Of a stretch of DNA of 64,000 nt, positions 26,287 to 35,660 are shown one piece after another (position 1 is the first letter of the stretch; each line of letters starts with the position of its first letter). Source of the DNA: Archangium violaceum. Its GTDB lineage: Bacteria > Myxococcota > Myxococcia > Myxococcales > Myxococcaceae. A program made the position numbers and the translations under genes. Location of the stretch: the NCBI RefSeq assembly GCF_016887565.1, contig NZ_CP069396.1, positions 7,360,001 through 7,424,000 of the forward strand, given 5' to 3'. The notes beneath the pieces are model-generated. The model worked only from the letters and a program-made list of their open reading frames with translations. It did not search any database and had not been told where the DNA came from.

Positions 26287-27920
26287 GCGCGAGTGCGGTA
26301 CGCGCACGGCGCCTGGCGGCCCTGCTGCTCGGCGTCGCGGGCACCACCGGCCTCATGTGGCTGTTCGGAAGCCTGGAGGCGCGGTGGGTGGCGCTCGGCT
26401 GGGTGGCGTTCGTGCCCTGGTTGTGGGTGCTGGATCGGGCCAGTTCCCGGCGCGAGGCCGTGCTCGGGGGGGTGGCGATCGCCCTGTCCTTCACCGCCGC
26501 CCTCTTCGGCTGGTTCCCCGGGGCGCTGCAGAGCTACTCCGGAGCGCCCCTCGCGCTGTGCTGGCTCGCCCTGCTGGTGCTGGCGCCCTTCATGGAGCTC
26601 CAGTTCATCACCTTCGCGCTGGCGCGCCACCACCTGCGCAAGGCGCCCCAGGAGGGCCCTCTGGCCTTCTGGCGCGTCACGCTCACGGGCGCGCTCGTGT
26701 ACGTCGGCACCGAGTGGCTGTGCCCCAAGCTCTTCGCGGAGACGCTCGGACAGGGCCTCTACGCCTCCGAGTCCCTGCGGCAGGGCGCCGACATCGCCGG
26801 AGCGCATGGGCTCACGCTCCTCCTCCTCGTTGGTAACGAGTGCGTGCTCGCGGCGGGCAAGGTGCTCGTGGCGCACGGTCCGCGAGCTGGCTTCCGGCGC
26901 GCGCTGGCGCCCCTGGCCGTGCTGGCGGCGCTCGTGCTGGGCGGGTTCGGGTACGGGCAGCTCCGCTACCGGCAGGTGGCCGAACACAAGACCCAGGAGC
27001 CGGAGCTCGTGGTGGGCGTCGTGCAGGCGAACATCACGAAGTACGAGAAGCTCGCGGCGGAGATGGGCACGTACGACGTGGTCCGGATGATTTTGGACAC
27101 GCACTACCAGCTCTCGGATGCGCTGCTCCAGAACCGGAAGCTGGACCTGCTCGTCTGGCCCGAGACGGTGTACCCGACGACCTTCGGAACGCCCAAGAGC
27201 GAGGTGGGCGCCGAGTTCGACGCGGAGATCTCCGCGTATGTCACGCAGCGCCGGGTGCCGCTGCTCTTCGGCACGTATGACCTGGAGCAACAACGCGAGT
27301 ACAACGCCGCCATGCTCCTGGGTCCCGGGCGCGATGGGACGCTGGCGCGCTCGGCATACCGCAAGACGATGCTCTTCCCGCTGACCGAGTGGGTGCCCGA
27401 GAGCATCGACTCGCCTTGGCTGCGCGAGCGGTTGCCCTGGACGGGCTACTGGAAGCGCGGTCCCGGTCCCCAGACGATGGCGCTCCCGCTGGGCGAGGGC
27501 CGATCGCTCACCCTCGCACCGCTCATCTGCTACGAGTCCATCTTCCCCAGCTACGTCGCCGAGGAAGCCCGCCGCGGCGCCGAGCTGATCCTGACACTGT
27601 CCAACGACTCGTGGTTCTCCGGAACGCCGGCGCCGAAGCTGCACCTGATGCACGCGGCGTTTCGCAGCATCGAGACGCGGCTGCCTCAGGTGCGCGTCAC
27701 CAACTCGGGCATCTCCGCCCTCATCAGCCCCACGGGCGAGGTGCTCACCGAGGTGCCGGACAACCATCGTGCGAGCCTGGCCTTGGCGGTTCCCCCCACT
27801 CCGCACCTGTCCACGTTGATGGTGCTCTGGGGGGACTGGCTGCGCCCCACCGCCCTGCTGCTGAGCGTGGTGCTCCTGCTCGTGCCTTCGCGGCTGGCGC
27901 GGTGGAAGGCCTCCAGGTAA
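26283..27920 (+). CDS. lnt: Apolipoprotein N-acyltransferase Lnt
   Basis: 545 residues from the ATG at 26283. About six to seven N-terminal transmembrane helices (to about 230) are followed by a periplasmic nitrilase-type domain. The Glu-Lys-Cys catalytic set is visible: LLVWPETVYP (Glu about 294), SAYRKTMLFPLTEW (Lys about 361) and LICYESIFP (Cys about 416). FGTYD and NDSWF blocks are also present, and one transmembrane helix closes the C-terminus. Lnt adds the third acyl chain to lipoproteins in the inner membrane, which fits a genome region rich in predicted lipoproteins. Length is normal for the family. Confidence 0.93.
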   Translation: MSASAVRARRLAALLLGVAGTTGLMWLFGSLEARWVALGWVAFVPWLWVLDRASSRREAVLGGVAIALSFTAALFGWFPGALQSYSGAPLALCWLALLVLAPFMELQFITFALARHHLRKAPQEGPLAFWRVTLTGALVYVGTEWLCPKLFAETLGQGLYASESLRQGADIAGAHGLTLLLLVGNECVLAAGKVLVAHGPRAGFRRALAPLAVLAALVLGGFGYGQLRYRQVAEHKTQEPELVVGVVQANITKYEKLAAEMGTYDVVRMILDTHYQLSDALLQNRKLDLLVWPETVYPTTFGTPKSEVGAEFDAEISAYVTQRRVPLLFGTYDLEQQREYNAAMLLGPGRDGTLARSAYRKTMLFPLTEWVPESIDSPWLRERLPWTGYWKRGPGPQTMALPLGEGRSLTLAPLICYESIFPSYVAEEARRGAELILTLSNDSWFSGTPAPKLHLMHAAFRSIETRLPQVRVTNSGISALISPTGEVLTEVPDNHRASLALAVPPTPHLSTLMVLWGDWLRPTALLLSVVLLLVPSRLARWKASR

Positions 27921-27930
27921 CTCCTGGCCA

Positions 27931-27959
27931 ACCCCCGGCGGAGTATCGCGGCCGGGGGT
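27931..27959. terminator. Bidirectional terminator between lnt and the 27977 lipoprotein gene
   Basis: ACCCCCGGC (27931-27939) pairs perfectly with GCCGGGGGT (27951-27959) around an 11-nt loop. It sits in the 56-nt space between two convergent genes. No U-tract on either side. Confidence 0.6.
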
Positions 27960-27976
27960 CGGCGGAGAGCCCTGCG

Positions 27977-29212
27977 CTACTTCACGACGACGCCAACGGA
28001 GAAGCTGTCGCCGAGGCCACTGTTGGCGGCCCGCGCGGTCAGCTTGCACACCGCCCCGGAAGCCGGCGCGGTCCAGTAGTAGCTCACGGAGCAGTAGTAC
28101 CCATTCGTCGCGCAGCTATCCCAGGACAGCATCCAGGAACCACCACAGTCGGACTCCAGGCTCTTCTCGAAGGCCCCGAAGCGCGTGCCGAAATCCAGCT
28201 GCATCTCGACGAAGTACATCGCCCCCGCCTGCATGTTGGGCAGGGTGGCGTTCGGACTGGAACGAGACACGCCCACGCCCGGCACACCCGGACCGGTGAC
28301 GTAGAGGCCATAGATGTTGGGCCGGGCGATGTACTCGCCATTCACCTGGACGCTGCCCTCACCCGGTCCACCATCCACCGGCGCCGAGAAGACCGTCACG
28401 TCCACCGACTCGGTGACGCTCTGCGCGCGGGAGGAGACGGTCACGGAGAGCTTGCACACGCCCGGAGCGCTGCTGGACCAGCTGGTGGTGGCTGCATAGG
28501 GGCTGGTGAACGTGCCCGACGGGCAGTTGCTCGTCCACGTGTAGAACAACGGATCCCCATCGAGATCCACCGCGTTCACCTCGAGCTGCGTGGAGGCGCC
28601 AACGGTGAGATCCGACCGGGAGCTCGTCATCGAGTAGATGAGAGGCCCGATGTCGCCCTGCGGCGGCGGCGGCGTGATGTCATGGATGCGCAGGGTCACC
28701 GCCGTCGTGCTGTTGGCCACGACCGTGACGGTCGCCGAGCCGGCGGCCACCAGGACGTCTCCGGTCGTCGGGCCCCCGTCGAACGAGCCCCCGTCCACCG
28801 GGCGGCCGGCGTCCGTCCAACCACCGTCCTCCGTGCTCGAACCCGCGTCCATATAGCCGCCGTCCGACGAGCCCGCGTCCACAGAGCCGCCATCCGGATA
28901 ACCGCCGTCCTGAGAGCCGCCGTCCACCCCGTAGGAGGAGTAGCCCTCGGCCGTCAGGGTCTGCTCCCCCGCGGGCAGCAAAAGGCGCCCGGAGAAGGCA
29001 CCCGTGTCCGGGTTGTAGTCCAGCGTCTTGGAGACGTTGGCCGGCCGCGCGGTGACGACCACCCGGGTGATGTTGTACGAGGACAGCCCGCGCACCACCA
29101 TCTGCGCCTCTCCCTCGTTGGACTGGAGCTGCTCCCCCTCGGGCGGCTGACACGCCGCCAGCGCGAGGGCCATGACCAGCACGCCCACCGCGCTCTCGAA
29201 TCTCTTCAACAT
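27977..29212 (-). CDS. Lipoprotein with DGG-repeat linker
   Basis: 411 residues. The lipoprotein signal is MLKRFESAVGVLVMALALAAC (Cys about 21). Residues about 95-150 are a DGG/DAG-rich low-complexity linker (GGSQDGGYPDGGSVDAGSSD and onward), a hallmark of myxobacterial exported proteins. The remainder is beta-rich, with Ig-like spacing (ITPPPPQGDIGPLIYSM ... VNAVDLDGDPLFYTWTSNCP ... VSSRAQSVTESVDVTVF), and the C-terminus has two probable disulfides. Likely an outer-membrane surface lipoprotein; ligand unknown. Confidence 0.85.
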   Translation of the reverse strand: MLKRFESAVGVLVMALALAACQPPEGEQLQSNEGEAQMVVRGLSSYNITRVVVTARPANVSKTLDYNPDTGAFSGRLLLPAGEQTLTAEGYSSYGVDGGSQDGGYPDGGSVDAGSSDGGYMDAGSSTEDGGWTDAGRPVDGGSFDGGPTTGDVLVAAGSATVTVVANSTTAVTLRIHDITPPPPQGDIGPLIYSMTSSRSDLTVGASTQLEVNAVDLDGDPLFYTWTSNCPSGTFTSPYAATTSWSSSAPGVCKLSVTVSSRAQSVTESVDVTVFSAPVDGGPGEGSVQVNGEYIARPNIYGLYVTGPGVPGVGVSRSSPNATLPNMQAGAMYFVEMQLDFGTRFGAFEKSLESDCGGSWMLSWDSCATNGYYCSVSYYWTAPASGAVCKLTARAANSGLGDSFSVGVVVK

Positions 29213-29281
29213 ATGAGTTCCCCTCTACCCGGCGCCATGACGAGCGCACCCGGGGAGGAGAATTCTACCGTAAAAGTGCAA

Positions 29282-29297
29282 TCCAGGACAACCTGGA
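29282..29297 (-). terminator. Hairpin terminator after the ABC-F gene
   Basis: TCCAGG-4nt-CCTGGA lies 12 nt past the ABC-F stop on the minus strand and is followed by TTGCACTTTTA, giving a T-rich tail. A weak promoter for the next lipoprotein gene (TTGTCC, 18 nt, TAGAAT) overlaps it. Confidence 0.55.
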
Positions 29298-29309
29298 ACT
29301 GCATGTTCC

Positions 29310-31271
29310 TCAAAGAGAAGCGGAGGCCGCGGCCAGCTTCTCCTGCGCCGCCTCCCACTGGGCATAGAGCTGCTCCAGCTGCTCCTTGCCCTCGCGGTGC
29401 GTGTCCATCAGCGGCTTGGCCTTGGCGAAGTCGTTGTAGAGCGCCGGATCCGCCAGCTGGGCCTCGCGCTCCTTCTGCGCCGTCTCCAGCTTGGAGATCG
29501 CCTCCTCGATCTTCGCGATCTCCTTCTTGATGGGGCCCTCCACGGCGCTGCGCTTCTGCCTCGCCTCGGCCTCCATCCGCTTGCGGTCCTTCTCGGACAG
29601 GCCCGCCGTGGACGTCTTCTCCGACTGCTTCTCGCCCAGCCCCGCGGCCTCCTCCGCCAGCCGCTTCTGCTCCTGGTGGTACAGGTAGTCGTCCAGGTTG
29701 CCCGGGTGCGTCTCCACCTTGCCCCCCACCACGTCCCAGACGTGCGAGGACAACCCGTTCACGAAGCTCCGGTTGTGCGAGACGAAGACCAGCGTCCCCC
29801 CGTACCCCTTGAGCGCATCGATCAGCATCTCCGTCGAGTCCAGGTCCAGGTGGTTCGTCGGCTCGTCCATCAGCAGCAGGTTGGAGGGCACCAGCAGCAG
29901 CTTCGCCAGCGCCACGCGCGCGCGCTCACCTCCGCTCAGCACGCCGATGGGCTTCTCCACGTCGTCCCCCGAGAACAGGAACGACCCGAGCACCCCACGC
30001 ACGAAGCTCTCCGGCTTGTCCGCCGCCAGCGGGCGCACCTCGTCGATGATGGTGTTGCGCTTGTCCAGCTTGTCCGCGTGGTGCTGCGCGTAATACCCCA
30101 TCACCACGTTGTGCCCGAACTTCACCGTGCCCCCGTCCGGCACCAGCTCGCCCGCGATGATCTTCAGGAGCGTCGTCTTGCCCGCGCCGTTGGCGCCCAC
30201 CACGGCGATGCGCTGCCCGCGCTCCACCCGCGCATCCAGCCCCGAGTACACCACGTTCTCCCCGTAGCGCTTCTGGATGCCCTCCAGCAGCACCACGTCG
30301 CGGCCCGAGCGCTCCACCTCCGGGAAGCGGAAGTGCACCGTGGAGCGCTCCTCGAGCACCTGCACGTCCTCCATCTTCTCCAGCATCTTCGCGCGGCTCT
30401 GCGCCTGCCGCGCCTTGGTGGCCTTGGCGCCGAAGCGGTCGATGAACGCCTGCAGCTCCGCCTTGCGCGCCTCCACGCGCTCGGCCTGGGCCTTGAGCTG
30501 CACCATCTCCTCGGCCCGCTGCCGCTTGTACATGTCGTAGTTGCCCACGTACGAGCGCAGTCCCTCCATCTCCAGCGAGAGGATCCGCCCCACCTGCCGG
30601 TTGAGGAAGTCCCGGTCGTGCGAGATGAGGATCAGCGCCTTGTTCGAGCGCTTGAGGAAGCCGTCGAACCACGCCAGCGTCGGCACGTCCAGGTGGTTGG
30701 TGGGCTCGTCCATCAGCAGCAGATCCGGATCCTGCAGCAGCAGGCCCGCCAGCGCCGCGCGCATCCGCCAGCCACCGCTCAGCGCCCCCGTGGGCTTGGC
30801 CAGATCCGCCTCCCGGAAGCCCAGGCCCTTGAGGATGCGCTCGGCGTGGTGCCGGCCATAGTGGTCCTCGAAGTGGTCCAGCTCCGTGTGCAGATCCGCC
30901 AGCGTCTGGGCCAGCTCCAGCTGTTCCTCCTCGCTGGCCGCGTTGCCGAGCGCCGCCTCGGTGTCCCGCAGGCGCGCCTCCAGCGCGTCGCGGCCGGGCA
31001 CGGTGCTCATCACCGCGTCCACCACCGAGCCCTCCGGCAGGCCCGCCAGCTCCTGGGGCAGGTAGCCGATGCGCGCCTTGCGCCGGTAGGTGATGGTGCC
31101 CGAGTCGGGGTGCTGGGCCCCGGCCAGGATCTTCATCAACGAGCTCTTGCCCGTGCCGTTGGCTCCTACCAGGCCCACGCGATCCTTGGGGCCGATGGTG
31201 AAGCTTTCGTTGTCGAAGAGAACCTTCTTCCCGTAGGAGAGGCAGATGTCCTGGGCGATGGCGAGGCTCAT
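29310..31271 (-). CDS. ABC-F family ATPase (translation factor type)
   Basis: 653 residues from the ATG at 31271. Two ABC ATPase domains are present without transmembrane segments. Domain 1 has Walker A GANGTGKSS, signature LSGGWRMRAALA and Walker B LLLMDEPTNHLD. Domain 2 has GANGAGKTT, LSGGERARVALA and a second LLLMDEPTNHLD. Between them is the charged inter-domain linker (RAEEMVQLKAQAERVEARKAEL) typical of ABC-F proteins. A C-terminal coiled coil (about 565-653) is like that of Uup/YheS. ABC-F proteins bind the ribosomal E site and act on stalled ribosomes; the exact subfamily is not fixed by eye. Divergent from the Ser/Thr kinase gene. Confidence 0.93.
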   Translation of the reverse strand: MSLAIAQDICLSYGKKVLFDNESFTIGPKDRVGLVGANGTGKSSLMKILAGAQHPDSGTITYRRKARIGYLPQELAGLPEGSVVDAVMSTVPGRDALEARLRDTEAALGNAASEEEQLELAQTLADLHTELDHFEDHYGRHHAERILKGLGFREADLAKPTGALSGGWRMRAALAGLLLQDPDLLLMDEPTNHLDVPTLAWFDGFLKRSNKALILISHDRDFLNRQVGRILSLEMEGLRSYVGNYDMYKRQRAEEMVQLKAQAERVEARKAELQAFIDRFGAKATKARQAQSRAKMLEKMEDVQVLEERSTVHFRFPEVERSGRDVVLLEGIQKRYGENVVYSGLDARVERGQRIAVVGANGAGKTTLLKIIAGELVPDGGTVKFGHNVVMGYYAQHHADKLDKRNTIIDEVRPLAADKPESFVRGVLGSFLFSGDDVEKPIGVLSGGERARVALAKLLLVPSNLLLMDEPTNHLDLDSTEMLIDALKGYGGTLVFVSHNRSFVNGLSSHVWDVVGGKVETHPGNLDDYLYHQEQKRLAEEAAGLGEKQSEKTSTAGLSEKDRKRMEAEARQKRSAVEGPIKKEIAKIEEAISKLETAQKEREAQLADPALYNDFAKAKPLMDTHREGKEQLEQLYAQWEAAQEKLAAASASL

Positions 31272-31414
31272 GGCGGGTTCGGGGGTGTAACAGCCCGGCG
31301 CCCTCTCGGGAACGGCCGATGTGCTTGCCCGCTCCCCCTCCACCCCGGGAATCCGCGTCTCCCCGTCAGTCCCCCTGCCCGGCGCCGTTCGCCTCTGCCT
31401 ATACTCCGGCTCCG

Positions 31415-33157
31415 ATGGCTTCCCCCTGCCCGCACTGCGGTAGCACCGACGGTTCCGATCATCTCTGCAGCGCCCCCCAGATGGCGCTCATCGGCCAGGT
31501 GCTCGACGGTCGTTACAAGATCGAAGACGTGCTCGGCCAGGGCGGCATGGGCATGGTCTTCCGTGCAACCCAGACGTCCGTCCAGCGCCCGGTGGCGGTC
31601 AAGACGCTCAACCCCTCGCTGGCCGCCGCGCCCCAGTTCTTCGAGCGCTTCCGCCGCGAGGCGGAGATCGCCAGCCGTCTGCGCCACCCCAACATCATCA
31701 CCATCTACGACTTCGGGCGCGCCCAGGACGGCACCTGCTACTACGTCATGGAGCTGCTCGAGGGCGAGAGCCTGCGCGAGCTCGTCAAGCGCGACGGCCC
31801 CATGTCCCTGCGCCGCGCGGTGGACGTCATCGAGCAGGCCTGCCGCGGCCTCGCCCACGCCCACGAGCAGGGCGCCGTCCACCGTGACATCAAGCCGCAC
31901 AACATCATGATCCAGCAGCTCGACGGGCGGGACTTCGCCAAGGTGCTGGACTTCGGCCTGGTGAAGGCGCTCGAGCAGGACGACGAGCAGCAGCTCACCT
32001 CCACCGGCCAGGTGCTCGGCACGCCGCAGTACATGCCTCCCGAGCAGGCCGGCGGCGAGAGCGTGGACCACCGCTCCGACCTCTACTCCATGGGCGGCGT
32101 CTTCTATTACTGCCTCACGGGTACCTCGCCCTATGGCGCCAACACGGTGCGCAAGGCGCTTACCGCCGCCCTGACGCAGCCCGCTCCCACCGTGGCCGCC
32201 AAGCGCCAGGGCGCGCCCGTGCCCCCGGCGGTGGAGGAGTTCTTCCAGAGGGCCCTCGCCCGCGAGAAGGAGGACCGCTTCCAGAGCGCCCAGGAGTTCC
32301 TCGACGCCATGCTGGACGCGGTGGCGGACCTGTCGCCCGAGGAGCTCGACGCGCTCCCCACCGGCTCCGCCCCCGATGCGGGCGGCGGCAGCAGGCCGAG
32401 CCAGCGCAGCGTATCGAAGCCCGGCCGCTCGTCCCCGAGCGGGGCGCGCTCCCGGCCTCCCGGTGGACCGGCCCGGGGGACCTCGCAGCAGTCCGCCGTC
32501 CGAGGCTCGCAGCCATCCGTCGCGAGGGGCGCGCAGGCCGCGGCCCGGGGCTCGCAGTCGTCCGTCGCCGGGGGTCCGCGTGGAAATGGCAGCGGTGGGT
32601 CCCCTTCCGCCCCTCGCCAGCGGACCCCTCGTCCCGAGGCGCCCGCTCCCGCTCGCCAGCCTCCTCCTCCGACCGGGGAAGAGACGCAGCCTGGTTCCTC
32701 CTTCGGGGTCGGGAAGGTGGCGCTCGTGGCGGTGCCCCTGTTGCTCATCGCCGCCGGTGGCGCCTTCGTCGTGCTGCGGCCCGCCACCCCCGTCGAGGCT
32801 CCGCCTCCCACCGCGGAGGTGAAGAAGCCCGCGGCGCCCGCCGTGGACAGCATGCTCCTGGTCCAGCTTCGCTCGACCCCCGCCGGCGCCGCCGTCTTCG
32901 TTGGCGACGTGCAGATCGGCACCACGCCGCTGGATCGCCGGCTGCGCCGCGACGAGGTCCATGAGCTCACCTTCCGCCTGGCCGATCACCAGGACGTGAA
33001 GCGCAAGCTGGACTTCACGGGTGTGATGTCGGACTCGCAGGAAGTCAGCGTGTCCCTGGAGCCCGTGAAGACCGCTCCCTCCGAGCCCCGGCCCTCTCGC
33101 CCCGCCAGGCCCGCCAAGGAAAAGGACAAGGACGACTCGGTCCCCATCTTCGAGTAG
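31415..33157 (+). CDS. Membrane Ser/Thr protein kinase with C-terminal PEGA domain
   Basis: 580 residues from the ATG at 31415. A short Cys-containing head (CPHCGSTDGSDHLC) precedes a Hanks-type kinase domain (about 30-290): GQGGMGMVFRA, VAVKTL, VHRDIKPHN with catalytic Asp about 158, DFGLVKAL and GTPQYMPPEQ. A Pro/Ser/Arg-rich linker (about 310-425) leads to one transmembrane helix (VALVAVPLLLIAAGGAFVVL). A PEGA domain follows (LRSTPAGAAVFVGDVQIGTTPL). It should phosphorylate cytosolic targets while sensing envelope signals. Such kinases are very numerous in myxobacteria. Confidence 0.93.
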   Translation: MASPCPHCGSTDGSDHLCSAPQMALIGQVLDGRYKIEDVLGQGGMGMVFRATQTSVQRPVAVKTLNPSLAAAPQFFERFRREAEIASRLRHPNIITIYDFGRAQDGTCYYVMELLEGESLRELVKRDGPMSLRRAVDVIEQACRGLAHAHEQGAVHRDIKPHNIMIQQLDGRDFAKVLDFGLVKALEQDDEQQLTSTGQVLGTPQYMPPEQAGGESVDHRSDLYSMGGVFYYCLTGTSPYGANTVRKALTAALTQPAPTVAAKRQGAPVPPAVEEFFQRALAREKEDRFQSAQEFLDAMLDAVADLSPEELDALPTGSAPDAGGGSRPSQRSVSKPGRSSPSGARSRPPGGPARGTSQQSAVRGSQPSVARGAQAAARGSQSSVAGGPRGNGSGGSPSAPRQRTPRPEAPAPARQPPPPTGEETQPGSSFGVGKVALVAVPLLLIAAGGAFVVLRPATPVEAPPPTAEVKKPAAPAVDSMLLVQLRSTPAGAAVFVGDVQIGTTPLDRRLRRDEVHELTFRLADHQDVKRKLDFTGVMSDSQEVSVSLEPVKTAPSEPRPSRPARPAKEKDKDDSVPIFE

Positions 33158-33174
33158 CCCCCAAGGGGCTCTCG
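33151..33174 (+). terminator. Hairpin on the Ser/Thr kinase stop codon
   Basis: CGAG-T-AGCCCC, loop CAA, GGGGCT-CTCG: a 10-bp stem with one bulged base that overlaps the TAG stop. No U-tract follows. Confidence 0.5.
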
Positions 33175-33282
33175 TGAAGGTGTCCTCCCGGCAAGGCATC
33201 GCGGCCCGGCCGGGTTCAGGTTAAACATGCGCCGCACCCTGGCGCGACCTCGCGCCGGCCCCTGTTTCGAGGACCGCACATC

Positions 33283-33774
33283 ATGGCTGAAGTCACCCTG
33301 GATCTGCGTGGCATGCCCAAGGCCGAGGCCTATGCCGAGCTCACCAAGCACGTCGAGGCCGTGCTGGAGGGCATCAACGACGACGTGGCCGCCATGGCCA
33401 CCATGAGCTGCCTCCTCCACCACGCCTTCGGCCACCTGTGGACCGGTTTCTACCGCGTCGTCGAGCCCGGCAGGCTCCTGCGCGTCGGCCCCTACCAGGG
33501 CACCCTCGGATGCCTGGAGATCCGCTTCGGCAAGGGCGTCTGCGGCACCTCCGCCGCCAAGGGAGAGACCGTCGTCGTCGAGGACGTCCACGCGTTTCCC
33601 GGTCACATTACCTGTGACGGACGGTCGGTCTCGGAGATCGTCGTCCCTGTTTTCGGGCCCAATCGTGAGTTGATCGCCGTGCTCGACATCGACTCCGAGC
33701 ACAAGGCCACCTTCGATGATGTGGACCGCCGCGCCCTGGAACAGTTGATGGCGTGGTTCTCTCGGCGCCGGTAA
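33283..33774 (+). CDS. msrC: Free methionine-(R)-sulfoxide reductase (GAF domain)
   Basis: 163 residues forming a single GAF domain of the fRMsr type. The three family cysteines are present with the family spacing: Cys77 in TLGCLEI, Cys87 in GKGVCGTSAA and Cys111 in PGHITCD. Substrate-site blocks SEIVVPVFG and LIAVLDIDSE are also present. The enzyme reduces free Met-R-sulfoxide in the cytosol, using thioredoxin. GAGGA lies about 9 nt before the ATG. It converges on cmk across an 83-nt spacer that holds REP copy 3. Confidence 0.92.
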   Translation: MAEVTLDLRGMPKAEAYAELTKHVEAVLEGINDDVAAMATMSCLLHHAFGHLWTGFYRVVEPGRLLRVGPYQGTLGCLEIRFGKGVCGTSAAKGETVVVEDVHAFPGHITCDGRSVSEIVVPVFGPNRELIAVLDIDSEHKATFDDVDRRALEQLMAWFSRRR

Positions 33775-33821
33775 CGGGATTGCTGCCAGGGGGCGAGGGT
33801 GGGAACCCGGTTGGGTCCTAT

Positions 33822-33855
33822 ACCCTCACCCCAGCCCTCTCCCAGAGGGAGAGGG
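33822..33855 (+). repeat. REP-like palindrome copy 3
   Basis: Head ACCCTCACC then CCCTCTCCC-AGA-GGGAGAGGG (33835-33855). The palindrome ends 2 nt from the stop codon of cmk (minus strand). Confidence 0.92.
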
Positions 33856-33857
33856 AG

Positions 33858-34547
33858 TTAGCGCTTCGACATCCGGGACAGGATCTCCTGCTCCAGACGC
33901 TGCACCACCTCGGATAGGGGCAGCACGCTCGAGTCGAGCCGGATCGCGTCCTCCGCTGGTTTCAGCGGCGCCACCGCTCGTGACGCATCGTCCTGGTCTC
34001 TCTTGATTTGATCCGCCAGGACGTCTTCCAGCGAGCGCTCCACTCCCTTCTGGAAGAGTTCCTCGTAGCGGCGCCTCGCCCGGATCTCCGGGTTCGCCTC
34101 CAGGAAGAACTTCGCGTCCGCGTCCGGGAACACCACCGTCCCGATGTCGCGGCCCTCCAGGATGGCCCCCTTCGCCGTCTCCAGCGCCAGCCGCCGCTGC
34201 AGCGACAGCAGCCCCGCGCGCACCACCGGCCGACTCGACACCTGCGAGGCCGCCATCGAGTTCTCCGGCGTCCGGATCTCCACCGACACGTCCTCGCCGT
34301 CCAGGAACACGTGGTTGTCCTCGCCTACCACCTCGAAGGACACGTGCACCCGGCCCAGCAGCTCGCCCAGCTTCGCGTCGTCGTCGAACGCCAGGCCCTC
34401 CCGCCGCGCCTTCAGCGCCACGCAGCGGTAGATGGCCCCCGTGTCCACCAGCGCGAAGCCCAGCCGCCTCGCCAGCACCTTCGACACCGTCGACTTGCCC
34501 GCCCCCGCCGGTCCGTCGATCGCCACGATGAAGGGACGCGCGCTCAT
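33858..34547 (-). CDS. cmk: Cytidylate kinase
   Basis: 229 residues from the ATG at 34547. P-loop GPAGAGKSTVSK near the N-terminus, then LGFALVDTGAIYRCVAL, EIRTPENSMAASQVSS, GAILEGRDIGTVVFPDA and a lid with RRRYEELFQKG, all typical of bacterial CMP kinase with its CMP-binding insertion. It phosphorylates CMP and dCMP. The start overlaps the stop of hisC by 4 nt (ATGA), making cmk the last gene of accA-hisC-cmk. REP copy 3 follows the stop directly. Confidence 0.94.
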   Translation of the reverse strand: MSARPFIVAIDGPAGAGKSTVSKVLARRLGFALVDTGAIYRCVALKARREGLAFDDDAKLGELLGRVHVSFEVVGEDNHVFLDGEDVSVEIRTPENSMAASQVSSRPVVRAGLLSLQRRLALETAKGAILEGRDIGTVVFPDADAKFFLEANPEIRARRRYEELFQKGVERSLEDVLADQIKRDQDDASRAVAPLKPAEDAIRLDSSVLPLSEVVQRLEQEILSRMSKR

Positions 34548-35638
34548 GAGGCGAGCACCTCCCGCAGCGCCTCCACGCAGCGCGCGTTCTCCTCGGCCGT
34601 CCCCACCGAGATGCGCAGGGACGTGGGATAGCCATTGCCCGCCACCGGCCTCACGATGACGCCCTTGCGCAGCAGGCTCTCGTAGAGCGCCACCGCCGGC
34701 CGCCCGAAGTCCGCCAGCACGAAGTTGGCCCGGCTCTTCGTCAGGCGCGCCCCCAGCTTCGGCAGCTCCGTCTCGTAGAAGCGCAGCCCCTCGCCGTTGA
34801 GCTCGCGCGTGCGCCGCACGTGCTCCGCGTCGTCCAGCGCCGCCAGCCCGGCCATCTGCGCCGGAATCGTCAGGTTGAAGGGCATCCGCGTGCGCTGCAG
34901 GTACCCCGCCAGCTTCGCGTCCATCACCCCGTACCCCAGCCGGATGCCCGCCAGCCCGTAGATCTTGCTGAACGTGCGCAGCGCCACCACGTTGGGGTGC
35001 TTCCGGAAGTACTCCACCGCGCTGAAGTACTCCGGCCAGTCCACGAACTCGAAATAGGCCTCGTCGTGGACCACCAGCACGTGCTCCGGCACCTTCGCCA
35101 GGAAGGCCTCCCACTCCTGGCGGCCGAACGTCGTGCCCGTGGGGTTGTCCGGGTTGGCCACGAAGATCAGCCGCGTGCGCGGGTTGATCGCCTTCGCCAT
35201 GGCCTCCAGGTCGTACCGGTGCCCCTCGCGCATGGGCACCTCGGCGAAGGGCCGCCCGTGCGCCTGCGTGGAGATGCGGTAGGCCGGGAACGAGCCACTG
35301 CTCAGCAGCACCTCCTCCTCCGGCGTGGTGAAGGTGCGGATGAGCAGCTCGATCAGCTCGTTCGAGCCGCTGCCCAGCACCACCTCCTCCGGCTTCACGC
35401 CCAGGTGCGTGGCCAGCCGACGCACGAGCGTGTGGCTGCTCGCGTCCGGGTACAGATGCACCTTCTGCGCGGCCACCCTCATGGCCTCGATGGCCTTGGG
35501 CGAGGGCCCCAACGGGTTCTCGTTGGAGGCCAGCTTGATGACACCCGTGAGACCGTACTCCCGCTCCGTCTCTTCGATGGGTTTGCCCGGAACGTAGGGC
35601 TTGAGCGTCTCGATGTACGGAGGGACGAGCGGTCTCAT
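34544..35638 (-). CDS. hisC: Histidinol-phosphate aminotransferase
   Basis: 364 residues from the ATG at 35638. A class I/II PLP aminotransferase of the HisC type: LASNENPLGPSPKA, GSGSNELIELLIR, FVANPDNPTGT, VHDEAYFEFV, and TFSKIYGLAGIRLGYG with the PLP lysine. It converts imidazole-acetol phosphate and glutamate to histidinol phosphate; related enzymes act on aromatic amino acids, so dual specificity is possible. It stands between accA (22 nt upstream) and cmk (4-nt overlap), away from other his genes, an arrangement that suggests a role in aromatic or general amino-acid transamination as well. Confidence 0.9.
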   Translation of the reverse strand: MRPLVPPYIETLKPYVPGKPIEETEREYGLTGVIKLASNENPLGPSPKAIEAMRVAAQKVHLYPDASSHTLVRRLATHLGVKPEEVVLGSGSNELIELLIRTFTTPEEEVLLSSGSFPAYRISTQAHGRPFAEVPMREGHRYDLEAMAKAINPRTRLIFVANPDNPTGTTFGRQEWEAFLAKVPEHVLVVHDEAYFEFVDWPEYFSAVEYFRKHPNVVALRTFSKIYGLAGIRLGYGVMDAKLAGYLQRTRMPFNLTIPAQMAGLAALDDAEHVRRTRELNGEGLRFYETELPKLGARLTKSRANFVLADFGRPAVALYESLLRKGVIVRPVAGNGYPTSLRISVGTAEENARCVEALREVLAS

Positions 35639-35660
35639 GGCAGGTGCGTCCTTTGAACGG

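Noticed and set aside
28746-28936. Repetitive CCGCCGTCC-type tract that might look like a tandem or CRISPR-like array
   Set aside because: It encodes the DGG linker of a lipoprotein, with irregular units in frame; there are no uniform repeats and spacers.
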